54,128 nucleotides of DNA from JAKZSU01 sp047517485 (GCA_047517485.1 JAKZSU010000070.1:1-54128); one strand, 5' to 3'; counted from the stretch's first letter, positions 8,178 to 16,723 are shown. A program made the numbers and translations. The notes: generated by a model from the letters alone, not told the origin.

Positions 8178-8443
8178 TAGAGCCCTTCCGGACTTAATTG
8201 AACCGATTTGATGGGACAAGTTGGCACTTCGAGTAGGCGTGGCGTGACAGGCGATGCGGCGCATCGGCCGAGCGTCGCAACGCACGCGAAGTGCCGAATT
8301 GTCCCACCGCAGGCCGCGCTCCCGCAGCCCGTGGCGTCGTTGCGCGCCTTGCCCGATGCACCCACATCGCGCGGCACCGCGCGCCTAGCCACGGGCTGCG
8401 GGAGCGCGGTCAAATCGATTCAATTAAGTCCGGAAGGGCTCTA
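8178..8443. repeat. Y-shaped palindromic repeat (family A, copy 3, 266 bp)
   Basis: Same length and layout as 2894-3159. Outer stem from 8178-8211; hairpin A 8212-8231 with 8287-8306 (two mismatches); linker CCGCAGG; hairpin B 8314-8334 with 8389-8409 (perfect 21 bp). Compared with copy 2 the stem sequences differ at many positions, but the changes are mirrored on the partner strand: all five in stem B and four of five in stem A. The loops are much more alike than the stems. It fills the gap between ybaB and recR and ends 4 bp before the recR start codon, so it must lie within the ybaB-recR transcript if they form one operon. Confidence 0.9.
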
Positions 8444-8447
8444 GGAT

Positions 8448-9041
8448 ATGGCCGGCGCCGAAATCGAGCGGTTGATCCAGGCGCTTGCCAAGCTGCCGGG
8501 CCTCGGGCCGCGATCGGCGCGGCGCGCGGCCTTGGTGATGCTGAAGAAGCGCGAGGCGCTGCTGCACCCGCTGGCCACCGCCTTGAACGACGCCGATCGT
8601 ACGGTGCGGGCGTGTTCGACGTGCGGCAATCTCGACTCCTCCGATCCCTGCAAACTGTGCGCCGACGAGCGCCGCGACGGATCGCTGCTGTGTGTGGTCG
8701 AGGACGTCGCCGACCTGTGGGCGCTCGAACGCGCGGCGGTGTTCAGCGGCCGCTATCACGTGTTGGGCGGAGTCCTGTCGGCGCTCGACGGGGTGGGGCC
8801 GGAGGATCTGGCGATCGCCGGACTTCTGGAGCGCGCCGGGGCATCCGAGGTCGAGGAAGTAATTTTAGCGTTGAGCGCCACCGTCGACGGCCAGACCACC
8901 GCGCATTACATCGCCGACCGCCTGGCCGATCACGGGGTGATGGTATCGCGGCTCGCTCACGGTGTACCGGTCGGCGGCGAGCTCGATTATCTCGACGACG
9001 GCACCTTGGCCACCGCGCTCAAGGCCCGGCGACCGCTTTAG
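8448..9041 (+). CDS. recR: Recombination mediator protein RecR
   Basis: With RecO (and RecF) it loads RecA on gapped DNA. 197 residues. Helix-hairpin-helix near residue 20 (LAKLPGLGPRSARRAAL), a C4 zinc finger (CSTCGNLDSSDPCKLC, about 57-72) and a Toprim domain with CVVEDVADLWALER and the conserved LGGVLSALDGVGP. The 3' end overlaps the convergent rmuC by 23 bp. The palindromic repeat just upstream leaves almost no room for a separate leader, so the repeat itself may supply or mask the ribosome binding site. Confidence 0.95.
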   Translation: MAGAEIERLIQALAKLPGLGPRSARRAALVMLKKREALLHPLATALNDADRTVRACSTCGNLDSSDPCKLCADERRDGSLLCVVEDVADLWALERAAVFSGRYHVLGGVLSALDGVGPEDLAIAGLLERAGASEVEEVILALSATVDGQTTAHYIADRLADHGVMVSRLAHGVPVGGELDYLDDGTLATALKARRPL

Positions 9042-10131
9042 GCTCTTCGTCCACACCTTCCACCGCCTCGCCATCATCGCCGAGTTCGATTTCGGTAATC
9101 TTCGTGCCGCGCCCGGTGATCTTGTCCGACGAGGTGCGGATTTGGCCGATATCGCGGCCCGCCTGGTCGAAATGGCGCTCCAAGCTGCCGACCCGGTCGT
9201 CGAGGCGGGCGACATCGTCGAGCATCTTGCGCACCTCGGCCTGAATGACGTGCGCCTGCTCGCGCATCCGCGAATCACGCATCACCGCGCGCACCGTATT
9301 GAGCGTCGCCATCAAGGTCGTCGGCGACACCATATAGACCCGCTTGCGATGCGATTTATCGACGACATCGGCGAAATTGGCGTGCAATTCGGCGTAGACC
9401 GCCTCGGACGGGATGAACATCAACGCCGAATCCGAGGTCTCGCCGGGGACGATATAGCGCGCGGCGATATCATCGATATGCTTGACCACCGAGGTCGAAA
9501 ACAGGCGCCCGGCCTGGATGCGCGCGGCATCGTCGGCGGCATTGCGCAGGGCGTGATAGCCCTCCAGCGGAAATTTGGCATCGACGACGATTGGGCCCGG
9601 CGGGTTGGGGAGGGTGATCAGGCAATCGGCGCGGCGATTATCGCCGATCTGGGCTTGAAAACTGTAGGCGCTCGGCGGCAGCATCGAGCGCACCAGATTT
9701 TCCAGCTGAACCTCGCCGAACGCGCCGCGCGCCTGTTTGTTCGACAGCACGTCCTGCAGGCTGACCACTTGGGTGGATAGTTCGGCGATGTTCTTCTGCG
9801 CGACGTCGATCGCCACCAGCCGTTCCTTGAGCGCGTCGAGCATGGTTTGCTGGTTGCGGCCCTGCTCGGTCAGCTTGTCGCCGACGCGCTTGGCGACATC
9901 GGACAAGCGCTCATCGAGCGCCTTGCGCAATTCGGCGCGGGTCGCCACGGTCTCTTTCGCCATCTGATCGAGGCGCCCGGCGAGCTGCGCCTGGGAGGCG
10001 GCGAGACGATCGGCGAGCGCGGTGTCCGCGGCGCGACCGCCGCGCCCGCGCAGCAGGGCGAACCCGGCGACAACGCCGAGCACGATGACCGCGACGGCAA
10101 GAAGCACCATGATGACCGACGTCTGGTCCAT
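9019..10131 (-). CDS. rmuC: DNA recombination protein RmuC
   Basis: A 370-residue RmuC-family protein. It has an N-terminal membrane anchor (VIMVLLAVAVIVLGVVAGFALL), then a coiled-coil stretch (about 50-125) and the nuclease-like RmuC domain with GDNRRADCLITLPNPPGPIVVDAKFPLE, whose D-x-K resembles PD-(D/E)XK nucleases, followed by ALMFIPSEAVYAELHAN and YMVSPTTLMATLNTVRAVM. In E. coli RmuC limits recombination at inverted repeats. It is convergent with recR, overlapping its 3' end. Confidence 0.94.
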   Translation of the reverse strand: MDQTSVIMVLLAVAVIVLGVVAGFALLRGRGGRAADTALADRLAASQAQLAGRLDQMAKETVATRAELRKALDERLSDVAKRVGDKLTEQGRNQQTMLDALKERLVAIDVAQKNIAELSTQVVSLQDVLSNKQARGAFGEVQLENLVRSMLPPSAYSFQAQIGDNRRADCLITLPNPPGPIVVDAKFPLEGYHALRNAADDAARIQAGRLFSTSVVKHIDDIAARYIVPGETSDSALMFIPSEAVYAELHANFADVVDKSHRKRVYMVSPTTLMATLNTVRAVMRDSRMREQAHVIQAEVRKMLDDVARLDDRVGSLERHFDQAGRDIGQIRTSSDKITGRGTKITEIELGDDGEAVEGVDEEPKAVAGP

Positions 10132-10140
10132 GGCCGGAGT

Positions 10141-10176
10141 CTAGAACACGATTCGCTCAGTTGATATTGGTTTGAT
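10141..10176. repeat. Possible degenerate half of palindromic repeat family A
   Basis: The stretch starting TAGAACACGATTCG and containing TTGGTTTGATGCAC resembles the left outer arm of the family A palindromes (TAGAGCA...TCGGTTTGATGGGAC) in order and spacing, but no right arm is present. It lies between divergent rmuC and def. It may be a relic or chance similarity. Confidence 0.3.
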
Positions 10177-10258
10177 GCACGGCGTGCCGGCGACCTTGAC
10201 GCGCGCCACCGAGCGCCATAGGTGAAGACACGGAAACACCGAGGACAAAACCGAAAAA

Positions 10259-10804
10259 ATGGCGAAATTGCCGATAATCGTGGCCCCCGATCCGAGATTG
10301 AAGTTGGTTGCCGCGCCGGTCGACGGGGTCGACGACGACGTCCGCCGGCTGATCGACGATTTGCTGGAGACCATGTACGTGGCGCCGGGAATCGGCCTCG
10401 CGGCGCCGCAGGTCGGCGTCGGCAAGCGGGTGATCGTCGTCGATCTCGCGCGCGAGGCCGAGATGCCCGACCCACATTGCATGGTGAATCCGGTCCTCGA
10501 GTCGGTGTCGGCGGAGACCGGTATCTACGAAGAAGGCTGTCTGTCGCTGCCGCAATATTTCGCCGACGTCGAACGCCCCGAGCACGCGACGATCTCGTAC
10601 CTCGACCGTGATGGCGGCAAGCAGATCCTGGTCGCCGACGGCTTGCTGGCAACCTGCCTGCAGCACGAAATCGACCATTTGGACGGCGTGCTGTTCGTCG
10701 ATCACATATCGCGCATCAAACGCGGCATGATCCTGCGCAAGCTCGCCAAGATGAAAAAGACCAATCCGGACGATTTACCGCACTTCACCGCCGAACACGC
10801 GTGA
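10259..10804 (+). CDS. def: Peptide deformylase
   Basis: Removes the N-formyl group from nascent proteins using a ferrous ion. 181 residues with the three signature motifs in order: GIGLAAPQ (about 44-51), EEGCLSLP (about 94-101, metal-binding Cys) and HEIDHLDG (about 136-143, two metal-binding His and catalytic Glu). It begins the def-fmt-truA operon; its stop overlaps the GTG start of fmt by 4 bp, a classical coupling of deformylase and formyltransferase. Confidence 0.97.
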   Translation: MAKLPIIVAPDPRLKLVAAPVDGVDDDVRRLIDDLLETMYVAPGIGLAAPQVGVGKRVIVVDLAREAEMPDPHCMVNPVLESVSAETGIYEEGCLSLPQYFADVERPEHATISYLDRDGGKQILVADGLLATCLQHEIDHLDGVLFVDHISRIKRGMILRKLAKMKKTNPDDLPHFTAEHA

Positions 10805-11727
10805 CCGACCGACCGCTCAAGCTGGTGTTCATGGGAACCCCCGACTTCGCGGTCGCGGCGCTGGAGGCGATCGTCGCGGCGGGACACGCCGTGGTGGGGA
10901 TCTATAGCCAGCCGCCGCGCCCGGCGGGACGCGGCAAACGCCCGCGTCCGAGCCCGGTACAGCGGCGCGCCGAGGCGCTTGGCCTTGTCGTGCGCTCGCC
11001 GGTGTCGTTGAAGGAGCCGGCGGCGCAAACGGAATTCGCCGAACTCGAGGCCGATGCCGCGGTGGTCGCCGCCTATGGCTTGATCCTGCCCGCCGCGATA
11101 CTCGCCGCGCCGCGGCTCGGCTGCGTCAATATTCATGCCTCGCTGCTGCCGCGCTGGCGCGGCGCGGCGCCGATCCAGCGGGCGATCCTCGCCGGGGATC
11201 AAGAGACCGGCATCACCGTCATGCAGATGGACGAGGGTCTCGATACCGGCGCGATACTGACGCGGCGCGCGATCACCATCGGCGACGACGACGCGGGCGC
11301 GCTGCACGACCGGCTGGCGACGCTCGGCGGCGAGCTGATCGTCGAAGCATTGGACGGTCTGGCGACTGACGCCTTGGTGGCGATACCCCAGCCGGAGGCG
11401 GGCGTGACTTACGCCAAAAAATTGACGCGCGACGAGGAAGCGATCGATTGGCACCGCCCAGCGGTCGATATCGTGCGCCAGGTGTGTGCGTTCGCGCCGC
11501 GGCCCGGGGCACATTTCACTCTCGACGGCGAGGCGTGGAAGCTGCTCGGCGGGTCCGTGGCCGGACTGGCGGGAATAAGTGGGACTGTGCTCGACGATCA
11601 CCTGACCGTGGCCTGCGGCAAGGATTCGGTGGCGATGGAGCGGGTGCAGCGGCCGGGGCGCAAGCCGATGGCGGTCGCCGACGCGCTGCGCGGTCATCCG
11701 GTGCCCGCCGGCACCGTGCTCGGCTGA
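10801..11727 (+). CDS. fmt: Methionyl-tRNA formyltransferase
   Basis: Formylates initiator Met-tRNA using 10-formyl-THF. 308 residues. The N-terminal domain holds LKLVFMGTPDFAVAALEAI, the catalytic NIHASLLPRWRGAAPIQRAI (Asn, His) and MQMDEGLDTGAIL (Asp); the C-terminal OB-like domain includes EEAIDWHRPAVDIVRQVCAF and tRNA-binding basic residues. GTG start at 10801, overlapping def by 4 bp; truA follows after 7 bp. Confidence 0.97.
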   Translation: MTDRPLKLVFMGTPDFAVAALEAIVAAGHAVVGIYSQPPRPAGRGKRPRPSPVQRRAEALGLVVRSPVSLKEPAAQTEFAELEADAAVVAAYGLILPAAILAAPRLGCVNIHASLLPRWRGAAPIQRAILAGDQETGITVMQMDEGLDTGAILTRRAITIGDDDAGALHDRLATLGGELIVEALDGLATDALVAIPQPEAGVTYAKKLTRDEEAIDWHRPAVDIVRQVCAFAPRPGAHFTLDGEAWKLLGGSVAGLAGISGTVLDDHLTVACGKDSVAMERVQRPGRKPMAVADALRGHPVPAGTVLG

Positions 11728-11734
11728 AAAGAGC

Positions 11735-12475
11735 ATGCCGCGCTATCGGTTGACGGTGGAATACGACGGCGGCGGGTTTTCCGGCTGGCAGCGCCAAGAC
11801 AACGGGCCATCGATCCAGGCCGCGCTGGAAGATGCGATCGCGGCGTTTTGCGGCGAGACCGTGACCGTGTTCGGCGCCGGGCGCACCGATGCCGGGGTCC
11901 ACGCCTTGGCCCAGGTCGCGCATGTCGATCTCGCCATGGCCGCCGACACCGACACCATCCGCGACGCGCTGAACGCGTATCTGCGCCCGGCGCCGATCGC
12001 GGTGCTCGACGCGACCGAGGTCGACGCGGACTTCGACGCCCGCTTCAGTGCCGTCCGGCGGCGCTATCTCTACCGCATCGTCAACCGCCACAGCCCGCTG
12101 ACCTTCGACAAGGGGCGGGCCTGGCTGGTGGCGGAACCGCTCGACGCGGGCGCCATGCACGAGGCGGCGCAAACGCTCCTCGGCAACCACGATTTCTCCA
12201 GCTTCCGCGCCGCCGCATGCCAAGCGAAATCGCCGGTGAAAACCCTCGACCGGCTGGACGTCAGCCGCTTGGGCGATGAGATCGAGGTGCGCGCCGAAGC
12301 ACGCTCGTTCCTGCACAACCAAGTGCGCATCGTGGTCGGGACCTTGAAGATGGTCGGGGTGGGAAAATGGCGCGCGGGTGACGTGGCCCGCTCTTTGGAA
12401 GCGCGCGATCGCACACAGGCAGGACCGACGGCGCCGCCGGATGGGCTTTATTTGGTGAGTGTGGATTACGAGTAG
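11735..12475 (+). CDS. truA: tRNA pseudouridine(38-40) synthase
   Basis: Modifies uridines 38-40 of the tRNA anticodon arm. 246 residues, usual length. It starts PRYRLTVEYDGGGFSGWQRQ, carries the catalytic aspartate in GAGRTDAGVHALAQVAHVD (about residue 51) and the C-terminal RSFLHNQVRIVVGTLKMVG motif. Third gene of def-fmt-truA. Confidence 0.97.
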   Translation: MPRYRLTVEYDGGGFSGWQRQDNGPSIQAALEDAIAAFCGETVTVFGAGRTDAGVHALAQVAHVDLAMAADTDTIRDALNAYLRPAPIAVLDATEVDADFDARFSAVRRRYLYRIVNRHSPLTFDKGRAWLVAEPLDAGAMHEAAQTLLGNHDFSSFRAAACQAKSPVKTLDRLDVSRLGDEIEVRAEARSFLHNQVRIVVGTLKMVGVGKWRAGDVARSLEARDRTQAGPTAPPDGLYLVSVDYE

Positions 12476-12555
12476 CCGGCCACAAAGCTCGGGCTTTGAT
12501 CCCACGCCTATTTAGAGAGTATCCTGCCGCCGAATCGGGGATTTTCGGAACCAAG

Positions 12556-14334
12556 ATGAACGCCACTGACGGACAGCGAAAAATCGCCGCGATAATGGCC
12601 GCCGACGTGGCGGGTTATTCGCGGCTGATGGCGGATGACGATCGCGCCACGGTGGCGGCGCTCAATGCCGCGCGCGCGGTGTTTCGCGAGCGCATCGAGA
12701 CGCGCGGCGGGCGCGTTGTCGATACCGCCGGCGACAGTGTACTGGCGATCTTTCCCAGCGTCGTCGAGGCGGTACAGTGCGCGGTCTCGGTCCAGGAGAG
12801 GTTGGCGGAGTCCAACGAAGATGTGGCCGAGGACCGGCGCATGCGGTTTCGCATCGGCGTCAATCTTGGCGATATCATCGAGCAGGCCGACGGCTCGATC
12901 TATGGCGATGGGGTGAATATCGCGGCGCGGCTCGAAACGCTGGCCGATCCCGGCGGGGTGATGATTTCCGAAGCGGCGCATATGCAGGTGCGCCGCGAGG
13001 CCGACATGGCGTTCAGCGACTCCGGCACCCACGAGGTGAAGAATATTCCCGACCCGGTGCACGCGTTCGCGGTCGCCACCAAGGGCGCCATAGCGAAGCC
13101 GGCCGCGCCGGTGAAGACAAAACGGGCAGAGCGCTCGTCGATCGCGGTATTGCCGTTCGACAATATGTCGGGCGATGCGGAGCAAGAGTATTTCTCCGAC
13201 GGCATTTCCGAGGATCTGATCACCGCGCTGTCGCGGGTGCGCTGGCTGACGGTGATCGCGCGTAATTCGACCTTCACCTACAAGGGCAAGGCGGTCGATG
13301 TGAAGCAGGTCGGGCGCGAGATGGGGGTGCGCTACGTCCTCGAAGGCAGTGTGCGCCGGGCCGGCAACCGGGTGCGAATCACCGCGCAGCTGATCGAGGC
13401 CGAAACCGGCGCGCACATCTGGGCCGAGCGCTACGACCGCGAATTGGACGATATTTTCGATCTCCAGGACGAGATCACCGAGACGATCACTGGTGCGATT
13501 GAGCCGGAGATCGGCGCCGCCGAGCGCGAGCGCGCGCACCAGAAACCGCCGAGCGATCTCGGCGCCTGGGACGCCTATCAGCGGGGAATGTGGCACATAT
13601 ACCGCTACAACGCCGCCGACTTTGCCACCGCCAGAACGCTGTTCGAACAGGCGATCGCATTGGATTCGGGCTTCGGCCCTGCCCACGCGGGCCTCGCCTA
13701 TACCCATTATTCCGATGGTGTGTTCGGCTATACCGATAACCTGGAAAGCAGCCATACCAAGGGTATGGCGGCCGCGCGCGAGGCCGTCGCGCTCGACCAG
13801 AAGGATCCCGTCGCACATTGCTATTTGGGTCGACTGCACACCCAGGCCGGCGCGCATGACATCGCGCTGGCCGAATTCGATCTGGCGCTAACCCTGAACC
13901 CGAACTTCGCGATGGCGCACTATGGTCGCGGCCTGGCGCAGACCTTCTCTGGCCATTCGAAAGAGGGATTGGCCGAATTCGAAGCGGCCATTCGCTTGAG
14001 TCCGCACGATCCGCAAATGTGGTTATTCGAGATGCTCGCGGCGATTGCCGCAATGGGGATGCGGGATTTCGAAGCCAGCATGGCTTGGGCGCAAAAGAGC
14101 ATTCGCCGTCCGGCCGCTGGATTTTACGGTTACATGATGCTCGCGGCGGCGGCAGGGCAGCTTGGACATGACGATGAAGCCACGGCGGCGCTGACCAGGA
14201 TGCTGGAACTGAAGCCTGATTTCTCCATCGAATTCTTGCGGCGTACCTGGCCCAACTGGCACCAATCGTCGTTCGGCATCGTTATCGAGAGTCTGGCCAA
14301 GGCAGGCTTCGTCGATCCGGAATGCGGCGAATGA
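12556..14334 (+). CDS. Class III adenylate/guanylate cyclase with TolB-like and TPR regions
   Basis: A 592-residue signalling protein with three parts. First, a nucleotide cyclase catalytic domain (about 8-180) with the two metal-binding aspartates in IMAADVAGYSRLM and DTAGDSVLAIF plus the DGVNIAARLE segment. Second, a region like the TolB N-terminal/CadC-type fold starting RSSIAVLPFDNMSGDAEQEY and ending GAHIWAERYDRELDDIFDLQ. Third, tetratricopeptide repeats (about 350-560). No transmembrane segment is evident, so it is probably cytoplasmic and may sense protein partners through the TPRs. I chose ATG 12556 (MNATDGQRK), as the 20 upstream residues are not conserved-looking. cAMP is more likely than cGMP, but substrate residues were not assigned. 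Confidence 0.88.
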   Translation: MNATDGQRKIAAIMAADVAGYSRLMADDDRATVAALNAARAVFRERIETRGGRVVDTAGDSVLAIFPSVVEAVQCAVSVQERLAESNEDVAEDRRMRFRIGVNLGDIIEQADGSIYGDGVNIAARLETLADPGGVMISEAAHMQVRREADMAFSDSGTHEVKNIPDPVHAFAVATKGAIAKPAAPVKTKRAERSSIAVLPFDNMSGDAEQEYFSDGISEDLITALSRVRWLTVIARNSTFTYKGKAVDVKQVGREMGVRYVLEGSVRRAGNRVRITAQLIEAETGAHIWAERYDRELDDIFDLQDEITETITGAIEPEIGAAERERAHQKPPSDLGAWDAYQRGMWHIYRYNAADFATARTLFEQAIALDSGFGPAHAGLAYTHYSDGVFGYTDNLESSHTKGMAAAREAVALDQKDPVAHCYLGRLHTQAGAHDIALAEFDLALTLNPNFAMAHYGRGLAQTFSGHSKEGLAEFEAAIRLSPHDPQMWLFEMLAAIAAMGMRDFEASMAWAQKSIRRPAAGFYGYMMLAAAAGQLGHDDEATAALTRMLELKPDFSIEFLRRTWPNWHQSSFGIVIESLAKAGFVDPECGE

Positions 14335-14344
14335 CGAAATAGCC

Positions 14345-14761
14345 ATGACGGAGTCCGTTGCGAAAATTATCGAGGCCTATGGCGCGGCGTGGCTGGAGGA
14401 GGATGCCGCGCGGCGTCTCGCATTGTTGGAATTCTGTTGGAGCGATTACGGGGTCTATCAGGACCCGACCGCCGACGTGACCGGGCGCGACGCGTTGTGC
14501 GGGCATATCGGCGCGTGCCAGGCGGAGCGGCCGGACCTCAAGGTGATCCTGACTAGCGGCGCCGATGCCCATCACCGCAAGGTCCGCTTCACCTGGAAAC
14601 TGGTTGATACTGACGGCAATCAGCTGCGTGACGGAGTCGATTTCGGCGAGCTGGACGAATACGGGCGCTTGGCGAAGATCATCGGGTTTTTTGGACCGGC
14701 GCCACTAAATCTCTTAGCAGACCGGCCTCGACATCACCCATCAGCGCTTCGGGATCAATGA
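14345..14761 (+). CDS. NTF2-like (SnoaL-type) small protein
   Basis: 138 residues with the cone-shaped NTF2-like fold signature: an N-terminal helix pair (IIEAYGAAWLEED), then DYGVYQDPTADVTGRDALCGHI and a terminal strand LAKIIGFFGP. Such proteins are often small hydrolases, isomerases or ligand binders; no catalytic set is recognisable. It starts 10 bp after the cyclase gene and may be co-transcribed. The last ~25 codons overlap the convergent amidohydrolase gene by 83 bp, and the family core seems to end before that tail. Confidence 0.7.
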   Translation: MTESVAKIIEAYGAAWLEEDAARRLALLEFCWSDYGVYQDPTADVTGRDALCGHIGACQAERPDLKVILTSGADAHHRKVRFTWKLVDTDGNQLRDGVDFGELDEYGRLAKIIGFFGPAPLNLLADRPRHHPSALRDQ

Positions 14762-16169
14762 TCCGGCCGCCGAGAATCACTCGATGGATACGGCGGGTGT
14801 TGGTGATGTCGGCGAGCGGATCGGCATTTAGCAAAACCATGTCGGCGAGTTTGCCCGGGGCGATGGTGCCGAGCAACTCGGCACGGCCCATCGCGGTGGC
14901 GCCACCTTGGGTCGCCGCGCGGAGGGCGGCGGCGGGGGTGAGACCGGCATCGACCATCAGCTCGAGTTCGCGGTGCAACGCCGGGCCGTGCAGATTGCCC
15001 ACCGTGCCGGCGTCGGTGCCGGCGGCGATGGTCACCCCGGCCGCTTCCAGCTTGACCAGATTGCGCGCCATCAGGGTCTTGACGTTGCGCACCATCCAAT
15101 AGGGCCGGTCGACGCGAACGCGCAGCCGGCCGTCGCTGCCGGCGCCGTATTGCGCGACCCATGGCGGCAGCAGCCGGCGCGGCACCCTGTCGAGATCGTC
15201 GAGGGTGGCGATAATTTCGGGGTCGGCCAGGCGCAGCTCGATCTCGCTGTAATCGAGGCGCCGGCCGAACACCTCGCGATAGCCTTCGAATACCAACAAG
15301 GTGGTGGTGTAAATCGCGCCCGCCGCGGCGAGTTCACGGGCAAGGCCGTCGCTGATCTCCATGTCGTCGATACTGTGCACCAGTTGGCGCGCGCCGGCGG
15401 CGATGACGGCGCGGGCGAGCGCCGCGTCGGTCGCGTGCACGGTGACCTCGAGATCGTGGGCCCGCGCTTCGTCGACCGCGGCGGCGAACCAATCGAGGGC
15501 GACCGACATCGCGTCGACCGGGGGGAGAAAGTGGACCTTGATCATATCGACGCCGGCGGCGGCGTTGGCGCGCACCAGCGCGCGGGCCTGGTCCGGAGTC
15601 TGGATAAAGTATCCGGTGGCGTCGTCGTCTTCGTACGCGCTGCGCCGGCGGTAGGTCGTAAGCATGGGACCGGCGACCGCGACGCGCGGTGCGGCCGCGA
15701 GGGACTCCGCCAGCGCGCGGTTGGTGATCGAGGCGCGCGGGCCGCCGCGATCGATCACCGCGGTCACCCCGGCGGCGACGTAGCGCGCCAGGGTGGCGGG
15801 CAAGGCCGCGCGGGTGCGCGGCACCTCGTCGGTTGCCCAGTCGCGGACCGCGCGAAAATCGAGCTCGCCGGGATTGCTGTAAAGGCTCGCCGAGCGCGAC
15901 AGGTGAACGTGGGCATCGATCAGCCCGGGGATAAGGAATTTGCCGTCGGCGCGGACAATCGTCGCGCCGTCCGGCGGCGCCAGCGTGTCGACGGTGCCGA
16001 CGGCGACGATGCGATCGCCGCGGATCACCACCACCGAATCGGGCCGCGCCGGGGCACCGGTGCCGTCGATCAAGGTGGCGCCGACGATGGCGAGAGTATC
16101 TTCGGCGTGCGCCGCGCCAATCCAAACCAGCGACGCGATCAGCCAGACGCCGAGGCCGCGCGCGGTCAT
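14679..16169 (-). CDS. Exported amidohydrolase-family metal-dependent hydrolase
   Basis: A 496-residue enzyme of the imidazolonepropionase/prolidase-like amidohydrolase group. Signal peptide MTARGLGVWLIASLVWIGAAHAEDT suggests a periplasmic location. It has a composite beta-sandwich start (LAIVGATLIDGTGAPARPDS), the metal-binding HxH in LIDAHVHLSRSA, further ligands in VTVHATDAALAR and QLVHSIDDMEI, and the aspartate in AAGTDAGTVGNLHGP. The end LADMVLLNADPLADITNT returns to the sandwich. Substrate unknown; relatives cleave Xaa-Pro dipeptides or cyclic amides. The start overlaps the stop of the upstream membrane protein (ATGA), implying coupling. Confidence 0.87.
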   Translation of the reverse strand: MTARGLGVWLIASLVWIGAAHAEDTLAIVGATLIDGTGAPARPDSVVVIRGDRIVAVGTVDTLAPPDGATIVRADGKFLIPGLIDAHVHLSRSASLYSNPGELDFRAVRDWATDEVPRTRAALPATLARYVAAGVTAVIDRGGPRASITNRALAESLAAAPRVAVAGPMLTTYRRRSAYEDDDATGYFIQTPDQARALVRANAAAGVDMIKVHFLPPVDAMSVALDWFAAAVDEARAHDLEVTVHATDAALARAVIAAGARQLVHSIDDMEISDGLARELAAAGAIYTTTLLVFEGYREVFGRRLDYSEIELRLADPEIIATLDDLDRVPRRLLPPWVAQYGAGSDGRLRVRVDRPYWMVRNVKTLMARNLVKLEAAGVTIAAGTDAGTVGNLHGPALHRELELMVDAGLTPAAALRAATQGGATAMGRAELLGTIAPGKLADMVLLNADPLADITNTRRIHRVILGGRIIDPEALMGDVEAGLLRDLVAPVQKTR

Positions 16170-16723
16170 GGGCCTGGCGGCGCGACGGCGTAGTTGATCA
16201 CGAAACTGGCGAGCGTGGTGATCACCACCACGGCGCCGGCCGGCACCGGCTTGACCTCGAGCACAGTGCGCACGACGAAATACTCGATCACCTTGAGCCA
16301 GATAAAAACGGCGACCAAGACGAAGGGCGCTGGGCCGGGCGGGATGACCATGGCCACGACATGGGTGGCGGCAAGGATGATGTATTGCGGCACCGAGATC
16401 CAGTTCGACGCAATGACCAACGCGGCAAATCTGTTGGAGCGTTGCAGCAACATGGTAAGCCCGAGCATCACCAACGGCGTGACGACCCACATCGCGGCAA
16501 AACCGACGAGTTCGCGCCCGACATGGGACCCGACAGCGGTTTCCAGACGTTGCGCCTCGAGCACGCTGAACGGAATATAAAGCGGCAGAATGATCAGCGC
16601 GGCGATGAACGAGCGCCAAAACCCGGTCACCGAAAGATTGAAATCGGTCATGCCGCCGGGATCGCGGCGGACCAGGCGCCAGGCACCGCGGATCGAGGAT
16701 TGGATTTCGCCGATCAGTGCCAT
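16166..16723 (-). CDS. Integral membrane protein of unknown function
   Basis: A 185-residue protein with about four to five hydrophobic segments: FIAALIILPLYIPFSVL, LVGFAAMWVVTPLVMLGLTM, FAALVIASNWISVPQYIILA, FVLVAVFIWLKVIEYFVV and AGAVVVITTLASFVINYAV. It opens with a soluble amphipathic stretch (IGEIQSSIRGAWRLVRRD). I do not recognise a named family with certainty; similar small proteins are common as hypotheticals in alphaproteobacteria. It lies between dapE and the exported amidohydrolase on the same strand and overlaps the latter by 4 bp. Confidence 0.75.
   Translation of the reverse strand: MALIGEIQSSIRGAWRLVRRDPGGMTDFNLSVTGFWRSFIAALIILPLYIPFSVLEAQRLETAVGSHVGRELVGFAAMWVVTPLVMLGLTMLLQRSNRFAALVIASNWISVPQYIILAATHVVAMVIPPGPAPFVLVAVFIWLKVIEYFVVRTVLEVKPVPAGAVVVITTLASFVINYAVAPPGP

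Noticed and set aside
10801..11727. Duplicate Fmt genes (10801 and 37450)
   Set aside because: The second protein keeps the catalytic triad but lacks the tRNA-binding domain and sits in a glycan locus, so it was called a sugar formyltransferase instead.
14907..16193. Long plus-strand open frame antisense to the amidohydrolase
   Set aside because: High GC content leaves long open frames opposite real genes. Its composition (Gly/Arg/Asp-rich, no family motifs) and the clear amidohydrolase on the other strand make it a shadow. The same applies to antisense frames opposite dapE, asnB and the carbamoyltransferase.
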